Source: Chloroflexota bacterium
Lineage (GTDB): Bacteria; Chloroflexota; UBA11872; VXOZ01
Assembly: GCA_026710945.1 (NCBI GenBank)
Contig: JAPOQA010000022.1
Coordinates: 1-47,587, forward strand
Direction of reading: 5' to 3'
Length of the DNA stretch: 47,587 nt
Shown here: positions 41,795 through 47,587 of the stretch, piece by piece
How the letters are laid out: each line of letters starts with the position of its first letter
Numbering within the stretch: the first letter of the stretch is position 1
Position numbers and translations under genes: made by a program
Notes under the pieces: model-generated
What the model was told of the DNA's origin: nothing
The model's database searches: none
The model's input: the letters and a program-made list of their open reading frames with translations, nothing else

Positions 41795-43471
41795 TTGAAG
41801 ACCCCTGCTTCAACTGAGATCTCAGCAGAATCTGTGTCCCGTCATTCCACGGACCAGCCCTCAGTCCGTCATTCCGGCGAAGGGCCACAATCCCGTCATT
41901 CCCGCGAAAGCGGGAATCCATCTTCATCTTCCGCCAAGACCCGCCAGTGCGTCGTCGTTCTGGACTTCGGCTCCCAGTACAGCCCCCTCATCGTCCGCCG
42001 CATCCGCGAGTGCGGCGTCTACGCGGAACTCATGCCCTACGACGCAGACGAGGCAGCCGTGCGCGCCCTCAATCCCCGCGCCCTGGTGCTCTCCGGCGGA
42101 CCGTCCAGCGCCTACGCGCCCGGCGCGCCGCACCCGCAGCCGTACGTCTGGCAGGGCGGGCTGCCGGTCCTGGGCATCTGCTACGGCATGCAACTCATGG
42201 CGCAGGCCTTGGGCGGCAGCGTGGAACCTGCTGACAGGCGCGAGTACGGCCATGCCATGATCCATGCGGAGGACGCCGCCGGTATTTTTACGGACCTGGC
42301 TTCCGACCAAGACGTTTGGATGAGCCACGGCGACCACATCACGGCGCTGCCGCCGGGCTTTGCGGTGCTGGCATCCTCGGCCAATGCGCCCATTGCCGCC
42401 ATGGGCAATGCGCAGGGCATGATCGGCATTCAGTTCCACCCGGAGGTCGCCCACACGCCCCAAGGTATGGCGATCATGCGTAATTTCCTCTTTGAAGTCT
42501 GCGGCCTGCGCGGTGACTGGACGCCTGCCGCCTTCATCGATGAGGCCGTAGCGGAGATTCAGCGGCAGGTGGGCGAGCAGCGCGTCATCTTGGCCCTCTC
42601 CGGCGGCGTGGACTCCACCGTGGCGGCGGCGCTGCTCCATCGGGCTATTGGCGACCGCCTCATTAATGTGTTCGTGGACAACGGCTTGCTACGCCTCAAC
42701 GAACCGGACTGGGTCGAAGAAAGCCTCACGCGCCTCGGCATTCCCGTGCGGCGGGTGGACGCCCGCGCCCGATTTTTAAATGCGTTGGCGGATGTTGCTG
42801 ACCCTGAGAAAAAGAGGCGCATTATCGGCGAGACGTTCATTGACGTTTTCGAGGACGAGGCGCAGCGCCACGCGCCGGTGGACTTCCTCGCCCAGGGCAC
42901 GATCTACTCCGACGTGATTGAGAGCCGCGCGCCGGATTCGAAAGCCGCCGCGCGCATCAAGAGTCACCACAACGTCGGCGGCCTGCCGGAAACCATGCGC
43001 CTCACCCTCGTCGAGCCGCTGCGCAAGCTCTTCAAGGACGAGGTCCGCACCGTCGGCGAGGAACTGGGACTGCCCCACGAGCTTGTGTGGCGGCATCCGT
43101 TTCCGGGGCCGGGTCTCGCCGTACGCGTGCTCGGCGCGGTGACGGAAGAAAAGCTACACATTGTGCGCCTGGCGGATGCCATTCTCACAGAGGAGCTCCG
43201 CGCCGCATCGCTCTATGAAAAATACTGGCAGGTGCTGGCCGTGCTGCCGGACGTGCAGAGTGTCGGCGTGATGGGCGACGAACGCACCTACGACCACCTG
43301 GTTGCCCTGCGCGCCATCGAAAGCCAGGACGCCATGACCGCCAACTGGGCCCGCATCCCCCACGACGTGCTGGCCAGCATCTCCAGCCGCATCGTCAACG
43401 AAGTCCCCCACGTCAACCGCGTGGTCTACGACATCACCAACAAACCCCCAGCGACCATCGAGTGGGAGTAG
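41795..43471 (+). CDS. guaA: GMP synthase (glutamine-hydrolysing) with repeat-derived N-terminal extension
   Basis: 558 residues from a TTG with AAGGAG 9 bases upstream; no later start has an RBS. The class I glutamine amidotransferase begins at [19 protein letters not shown] (about 53), with nucleophile Cys in [17 protein letters not shown] and His/Glu in [15 protein letters not shown]. The ATP pyrophosphatase P-loop is [17 protein letters not shown], and the C-terminal dimer domain ends KPPATIEWE. It makes GMP from XMP. Normal proteins have about 10 residues before LDFGSQ; here 50 come from a 27-bp tandem array of the GTCATTCC repeat (units [27 protein letters not shown]). Confidence 0.95.
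   Translation: MKTPASTEISAESVSRHSTDQPSVRHSGEGPQSRHSRESGNPSSSSAKTRQCVVVLDFGSQYSPLIVRRIRECGVYAELMPYDADEAAVRALNPRALVLSGGPSSAYAPGAPHPQPYVWQGGLPVLGICYGMQLMAQALGGSVEPADRREYGHAMIHAEDAAGIFTDLASDQDVWMSHGDHITALPPGFAVLASSANAPIAAMGNAQGMIGIQFHPEVAHTPQGMAIMRNFLFEVCGLRGDWTPAAFIDEAVAEIQRQVGEQRVILALSGGVDSTVAAALLHRAIGDRLINVFVDNGLLRLNEPDWVEESLTRLGIPVRRVDARARFLNALADVADPEKKRRIIGETFIDVFEDEAQRHAPVDFLAQGTIYSDVIESRAPDSKAAARIKSHHNVGGLPETMRLTLVEPLRKLFKDEVRTVGEELGLPHELVWRHPFPGPGLAVRVLGAVTEEKLHIVRLADAILTEELRAASLYEKYWQVLAVLPDVQSVGVMGDERTYDHLVALRAIESQDAMTANWARIPHDVLASISSRIVNEVPHVNRVVYDITNKPPATIEWE
41841..41921 (+). repeat. Three 27-bp GTCATTCC units inside guaA
   Basis: GTCATTCC begins at 41841, 41868 and 41895, exactly 27 bp apart, in frame with guaA. 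The third unit has the palindrome TTCCCGCGAAAGCGGGAA of the dispersed family. Confidence 0.8.
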
Positions 43472-43860
43472 GCAGTTCCGTCGGTTACCGCTAGTGTTGT
43501 GAGACCTCCGTGCAGTGCTGAGATCCGCCTTTGCCCTAAGTCTTTCCGCAACAGTGAAATAGTCCTCCCGTAGGGGCACGACATGTCGTGCCCCAACTTT
43601 GCCCGTTGGAAAGTCCAGATCAACCCTCACCCCGGCCCTCTCCCAGTCTTGGGAGAGGGGGCTATAAGAGCGAAATGAGAGGGCTTTCGGAGTGGGCCGA
43701 AGGGGTCTCGGAGCGGAAGGTGAGAGATGTCGACGCGGGAAGAAGGACTGTGGAAATCTCCCGCCGGTTTCTAGGGAAAAAAGAGGAGAACACACCTCGC
43801 TATGGTGAACTGCGAGCAAAGAGGAGTGTGTATTCCAAGAATACGTACGTCTGGGCCGTA
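43472..43860. repeat. Gap between convergent guaA and exporter permease
   Basis: CCCTCACCCCGGCCCTCTCC at 43625 and GTCTTGGGAGAGGG at 43648 are the dispersed repeat; CCCGTAGGGGCACGACATGT with CGTGCCCC at about 43567-43592 is a separate hairpin. No gene is visible. Confidence 0.5.
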
Positions 43861-44928
43861 TTACGTCGCAGCCAGGGTGGCTTCCATGCGGCGGCCGAGG
43901 GCGTACACTCCGAAGAGGAACACGGCGCAGATGGCGAAGCCGATGGCGAGTTCCACCCACACGTCGGCGAGGCCCGCGCCGCGGATGGCGATGTCGAATA
44001 GCGGGGAGAGGAAGTAGTAGGTGGGGAAGACTTTCGCGATCCATTGGGGCAGGTTGGGCCAGATGAAAAAGACGACGGGCACGAGCAGCACGATAGCGCC
44101 GGACTTCCAGATGGTATAGAGCGCTTTCGTATCTTTGGCGAAGGAGCCGAGCATCAGGCCGACCTCCACCGCCATGAGCGTGGCCAGCACGAGCACGAGC
44201 AGCAGCGCGGCGGTGTTGGTACCGAGCGCGCCGTTCAGCGCCAGGGTCACGACGCCGGTCGCCATGGCCAGGATGAAGCCCAGCGCGCCCTTGCCGAGCA
44301 GGACGTCACCCAGACTGGTCGGCGTCACGAGCAGTGCGGTGAGCGTCCGTTTTTCCTTTTCTTCCACGAGGCTTGTCGCCGGTGTCAAAGCCCCCGCGAT
44401 GAGCACCGCCATGAGCACGATCAACGGCAGCAGGCGCGAGACGAGCGGCACGGACTCGCCATCGCCGACGGTGACGGTTTCCACCTCAATCGGCGCGGGA
44501 GAGCCCGCCACCTCACGGATGAGGTCGACCATGGTGACCCCCAGCACGACGCGGTTCGCGGCCAGGCTCTGACCGCCGAAAAAGAACTGCACGTTGGGCA
44601 TCTGACCGGCCTGCAGCGCGCCGTCGAAGCCCGTGGGCAGCACGAAGCCGGCGTCCAGGTCGTTGTTCTCCACCATCTGCATTAAGACCGCAGCGGATTC
44701 CGGAAACTCTATATCAATACCTTCAACGTTGCGGGCACTCTGGACGATCTGCGATTCGCCTTCATCCACGATGCCGAGCCGGGGCGCGGGATCGAAGAGA
44801 CTGCCGAACACGACGCGAATGAGGAGCGTGAGGATCACGGGCAGGGCGATGGCATAGAGAAAAATGGGCGAGCGCGGCCCGACGCCCAAGTCTTTGCGCA
44901 ACACGTGCCACGCGTGTACTCCGACCAT
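43861..44928 (-). CDS. ABC-2 type exporter permease (third gene of operon)
   Basis: 355 residues from the ATG at 44928 (GGAG 5 bases upstream). One N-terminal membrane helix (FLYAIALPVILTLLIRVVFG) is followed by a large extracytoplasmic domain (about 45-170) and then five or six helices, the NatB/YhaP-type layout. SLVEEKEKRTLTALLVTPTS is the cytoplasmic loop that contacts the ATPase, a hallmark of the ABC2_membrane_3 family. It pairs with the permease at 45177 and the ATPase at 46401 to form an export system; the substrate (Na+, peptide or drug) is not visible. Confidence 0.87.
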   Translation of the reverse strand: MVGVHAWHVLRKDLGVGPRSPIFLYAIALPVILTLLIRVVFGSLFDPAPRLGIVDEGESQIVQSARNVEGIDIEFPESAAVLMQMVENNDLDAGFVLPTGFDGALQAGQMPNVQFFFGGQSLAANRVVLGVTMVDLIREVAGSPAPIEVETVTVGDGESVPLVSRLLPLIVLMAVLIAGALTPATSLVEEKEKRTLTALLVTPTSLGDVLLGKGALGFILAMATGVVTLALNGALGTNTAALLLVLVLATLMAVEVGLMLGSFAKDTKALYTIWKSGAIVLLVPVVFFIWPNLPQWIAKVFPTYYFLSPLFDIAIRGAGLADVWVELAIGFAICAVFLFGVYALGRRMEATLAAT

Positions 44929-45176
44929 GATGTCTCCGCCTTTCGCTCTAATTCCTTGTAGCGCGGGGGACAAGACCCCGCTCCTATCCCTGTTTCCTAT
45001 TGTTCCAGTTCGGCTTACGCCGTTCACCCTTCGACAGGCTCAGGGCGAACGGTAGGAGCAGCGTTTGACTATAGGCTTTGCTCTTCAGCTGATTCTGCGC
45101 TCTTTCCCTACGCCAAATTCAATCCCATACGGTGTCTTCTCCCCGTAGCGCGGGGGCTTGTCCCCCGCCTCTTCGC
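44929..45176. repeat. Repeats between the two exporter permease genes
   Basis: TAGCGCGGGGGACAAGACCC at 44960 and GTAGCGCGGGGGCTTGTCCC at 45146 are copies of the G-rich hairpin family. TTCGACAGGCTCAGGGCGAA at 45030 is the other dispersed family. They interrupt an operon without a gene between. Confidence 0.6.
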
Positions 45177-46289
45177 CTACAGCGTCTCCACTTTTCTCTT
45201 TAGCACAACCAGCCCCACCGCAAAAGCAATCACGCACCAGCCCAACGCCGTGCCAAGGTGCGGCAGAACCTCCGGCCAACCGGCATTGTAGGCGCTGGAC
45301 TGCACCACTGCCTGCACCAGACCGTACGACGGCAAGATCTTCACCCACGCCGCGGCCGTACCGGGGAAGAGCACGGCAATCGCCGGAATCATGAGCGGAA
45401 TCATGAATGCCATGCCGTAGAAGAGCGTCTCGATGAAGTCCTTGCCCGCTGAACCGGCAATCAGGCCGAAACCGGTCACCAGCACCGCCCCCAGCAGGAT
45501 TGCGGCCAACAGGATGAGCGGCTGGTTGGCGAACGAGCCGATAATGAGCAGCAGGAGCACCGCTTGCACAAAGGCCATGCCCGTGCCCAGGATGCCCTTG
45601 GCCGCCAGGAAGTCCGAAACCCGCGTCGGCGAAACGAGCACAGCCGTCACCGTGCGCGCCTGAATCTCGGTGGCTATGAGCGCACTCAGGGCAAAAGTCT
45701 CGATGACGAGCGCCAGAACCGCAAATAGGGGGCGAATCTTCTCGCGAAACGGTACCTGATCGCCCACGCGATCTTCACCAAGCACGATCACCTCGCGGTC
45801 AGGATCCGCCACCGGCAGCGGGTTGCCCGACAGCGCATAGGCAATCTCGCGGACAAAGCTCTCCATGGCGCTGCGCAACTCTGCCGGCACGTTGGCGTCC
45901 ACGTAGACGCGCACGGTGGTGTGCTCTCCGGCGGCGACGCGCTGCAGGAAGTCGTCGGGGAAGGCCAGTCCTATGGCGAGCGGCGCCTCCGGCTCCGCGC
46001 CGCCCATGCCGAGGGCAGCCTCCAACGCCGCCACGGACTCAAATTGCACGATCTCGATCCCAGCGCCCTGTTCTCCCATGGCCTCAGCGAAAACCGCGTC
46101 CATGCCCGTCTGGCGTATGCCCACGGTGAACGACTCGTCCACGCTGCTGGGCATGAGCCAGAACGCAATGCCGTAGATCACGACGCTAATGACGGTGATA
46201 ACGACAAAGAACCGTTCGCGGCTGTACTCGCGCAGGTCCTTGCGGAGAATCGCCCAGATGATGGCGGCGCGCGATACCTGGGCGCTCAT
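45177..46289 (-). CDS. ABC-2 type exporter permease (second gene of operon)
   Basis: 370 residues from the ATG at 46289 (GAGG about 9 bases upstream), with the first membrane helix at VVITVISVVIYGIAFWLM, then an external domain of about 150 residues, then six helices near the C-terminus. The loop ATEIQARTVTAVLVSPTRVS corresponds to EEKEKRTLTALLVTPTS of the partner permease, so the two are paralogous halves of a heterodimer. It follows the ATPase gene after 111 bp. Confidence 0.87.
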   Translation of the reverse strand: MSAQVSRAAIIWAILRKDLREYSRERFFVVITVISVVIYGIAFWLMPSSVDESFTVGIRQTGMDAVFAEAMGEQGAGIEIVQFESVAALEAALGMGGAEPEAPLAIGLAFPDDFLQRVAAGEHTTVRVYVDANVPAELRSAMESFVREIAYALSGNPLPVADPDREVIVLGEDRVGDQVPFREKIRPLFAVLALVIETFALSALIATEIQARTVTAVLVSPTRVSDFLAAKGILGTGMAFVQAVLLLLIIGSFANQPLILLAAILLGAVLVTGFGLIAGSAGKDFIETLFYGMAFMIPLMIPAIAVLFPGTAAAWVKILPSYGLVQAVVQSSAYNAGWPEVLPHLGTALGWCVIAFAVGLVVLKRKVETL

Positions 46290-46400
46290 GCTAGACGTCC
46301 TCTGTTCATCCACGCTTGCCGTTCTGTACGCGTCACTTTTGCAGTCCCTTGCCTGTCATCCACGTAGTCCCCTGGCAAAGAATCTTCTTCTCTCAGTTCG

Positions 46401-47264
46401 TTATTCTTGCAACCCCCTGCCAGTGAGGGTGATGAACACGGCTTCCAGGGTGGCCTCTTCCGTATGGATCGTAAGCAGGCCTTCCGCGCCCACCACGGCT
46501 TTCAGTTGGTCGCCGGTGTCGCTGGCATCGAGCGGCACCACCTGCTCGCGGATTTTGCCATTCTCGCGGGTGCGCACCCGCACCGACCGCTGGCCGTGAG
46601 CGAGCTTGAGGTTCTCCGGCGTGTCCAAGGCAGCGATCTGGCCGTCGTTGATGAAGGCCACGCGGTCCGAGAGCTTGTCCGCCTCGTCCATGTCGTGGGT
46701 GGTGAGCAGTATCGCCGCGCCGCGCTCGGCTTCTTCCTCGATGACGCGCCGGATGGCCTGCGAGGAGACAGGATCGAGCCCGTCGGTGGGTTCGTCGAGG
46801 AAGAGGATATCGGGATTGTTCAGCAGGCACCGGGCGACCATGAGTCGCTGCTGCATGCCTTTGGAGTAGTCCTTCACGCGGTCGTCGGCGCGGTCGGCCA
46901 GTCCCACCCGCTGCAGGAGCGGCGTGGGATCGAAATCGCGTATGCCAAAGAGCCGGGCAAAGAATCGCAGATTCTCCTTGGCGGAGAGGTTGAGATAGAG
47001 GTTCTTTTCCTCAAAGCAGACGCCGATACGGCCCTGTATGGTGTCACGGTCCTTGGCAACATCCATGCCAAGTATGGCAATCTCGCCGCTCTGCGGGCGC
47101 ATCTGGCCGGTGAGCAACTTAATCGTGGTGGACTTGCCCGCGCCGTTCGGTCCCAGGAAGCCCAAGACCTCACCTTGCGCGACGCTGAAGCTGATGTCAT
47201 CCACCGCTTTCACGTCGCCATAGGCAAAACTGACGCCTGCCACGCGAATGGCTGCCTCACTCAT
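46401..47264 (-). CDS. ABC exporter ATP-binding protein (first gene of operon)
   Basis: 287 residues from the ATG at 47264 (AAGGAG 9 bases upstream). Walker A is GFLGPNGAGKSTTIKLLTG, the Q-loop region is GVCFEEKNLYLNLSAKENL, the ABC signature is the variant YSKGMQQRLMVA in place of LSGGQ, Walker B is PDILFLDEPTDGLDP, and the switch His is in LLTTHDMDEADKLSD. A C-terminal extension (about 215-287) is as in CcmA/NatA-type exporter ATPases. It powers the two permeases downstream. Confidence 0.94.
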   Translation of the reverse strand: MSEAAIRVAGVSFAYGDVKAVDDISFSVAQGEVLGFLGPNGAGKSTTIKLLTGQMRPQSGEIAILGMDVAKDRDTIQGRIGVCFEEKNLYLNLSAKENLRFFARLFGIRDFDPTPLLQRVGLADRADDRVKDYSKGMQQRLMVARCLLNNPDILFLDEPTDGLDPVSSQAIRRVIEEEAERGAAILLTTHDMDEADKLSDRVAFINDGQIAALDTPENLKLAHGQRSVRVRTRENGKIREQVVPLDASDTGDQLKAVVGAEGLLTIHTEEATLEAVFITLTGRGLQE

Positions 47265-47431
47265 GTGCTGTTTCTCCTTTGCCCCGACAAGGGCGGAGCA
47301 TCCTTAGCCGCGGAGGGGCCCAAATCGCCTCGTCACTCACGCGCGAGCCACCCAACGTCCCGTCATTCGTATGTTGAAAGAGGCGGGCATATGGGCGAAT
47401 GTAAGAAAGTAACGCAAGGGGCGCGTCGTCC

Positions 47432-47452
47432 GTCATTCCCGCGAAAGCGGGA
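47432..47452. repeat. GTCATTCCCGCGAAAGCGGGA palindrome at the IS30 fragment end
   Basis: A copy of the same palindrome as in guaA (third unit); it supplies the last codons and stop of the transposase fragment. Confidence 0.6.
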
Positions 47453-47585
47453 AGGTGGATTCACATTTCAAGTGCAACACTTGGTTGATGAATATTTCTG
47501 CTGGCGTTTGGTAGCTGAGGCACTTGCGCGGGGTGTGATTGTACGCTTGTACCAGCTGCGCAAAGCGCTCATCGGGCATTTCCGC
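47433..47585 (-). CDS. IS30-like transposase, C-terminal end (cut by window edge)
   Basis: The minus-strand frame reads in from the window edge: FAQLVQAYNHTPRKCLSYQT then PAEIFINQVLHLK, which matches the C-terminus of IS30-family transposases (YN.TPRK.L...TP.E.F). The natural stop is expected right after LHLK; instead the frame runs on through CESTFPLSRE, encoded by a dispersed palindromic repeat, to a TGA. The IS therefore ends near 47460 and adjoins that repeat. The catalytic DDE residues are outside the window. Confidence 0.75.
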   Translation of the reverse strand, partial: AEMPDERFAQLVQAYNHTPRKCLSYQTPAEIFINQVLHLKCESTFPLSRE

Positions 47586-47587
47586 CA

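Overview
The window is about 47.6 kb of bacterial chromosome, mostly high in G+C, and rich in short dispersed repeats. I see no rRNA, tRNA or CRISPR array. The gene mix (GH15 glucoamylase, DUF1445 and DUF6062 proteins, two creatininase-family hydrolases, a nitrilase, two Gfo/Idh/MocA oxidoreductases, a TtuC-like dehydrogenase, an Eis-like acetyltransferase, orphan ABC parts) and the density of REP/MITE repeats would suit a heterotrophic Chloroflexota-type genome. That is inference from gene content only; no marker gene here fixes the phylum.

Layout. 1-180: the end of an IS481-like element. 359-7558: moaE, then a minus-strand run (nitrilase, DUF1445, HAD hydrolase, Eis-like acetyltransferase, GH15), with a gap at 4884-5545 that holds two DnaA-box-like sites. 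8036-11838: CCA-adding enzyme, two toxin-antitoxin pairs in tandem (Phd/PIN and MntA/HepT), an orphan ABC permease. 11.9-19.5 kb: methyltransferase, coiled-coil protein, amidohydrolase, DksA-like protein, oxidoreductase, AI-2E-type permease. 19.86-22.38 kb: a complete IS1595-like element with 22-bp inverted ends and a perfect 8-bp target duplication, carrying a fused DNA methyltransferase-nuclease as passenger. 22.8-25.1 kb: ComEA-like protein and a second oxidoreductase. 25.1-29.8 kb: an accessory island of lower G+C with a winged helix gene, a D12-class adenine methylase, an HNH nuclease, and an opposing pair made of an ASCH protein and a large GNAT-PIN-PUA-like fusion. 29.9-47.3 kb: tyrS, membrane protein, TtuC-like dehydrogenase, DUF6062, two creatininase-family genes, SNase, 2-hydroxyacid dehydrogenase, substrate-binding lipoprotein, guaA, and a three-gene ABC-2 exporter. 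The window ends in the 3' end of an IS30-like transposase gene.

The most interesting parts are (i) the IS1595-like transposon whose cargo joins methylase and PD-(D/E)XK nuclease in one protein translationally coupled to the transposase; (ii) the GNAT-PIN-PUA + ASCH operon beside a restriction-modification gene set, a candidate RNA-targeting defence or toxin system; (iii) GuaA with an N-terminal extension built of three 27-bp (9-residue) units of the genome's GTCATTCC repeat; and (iv) at least two families of small non-autonomous elements, one copy with 8-bp inverted ends and an 11-bp target duplication inside another repeat.
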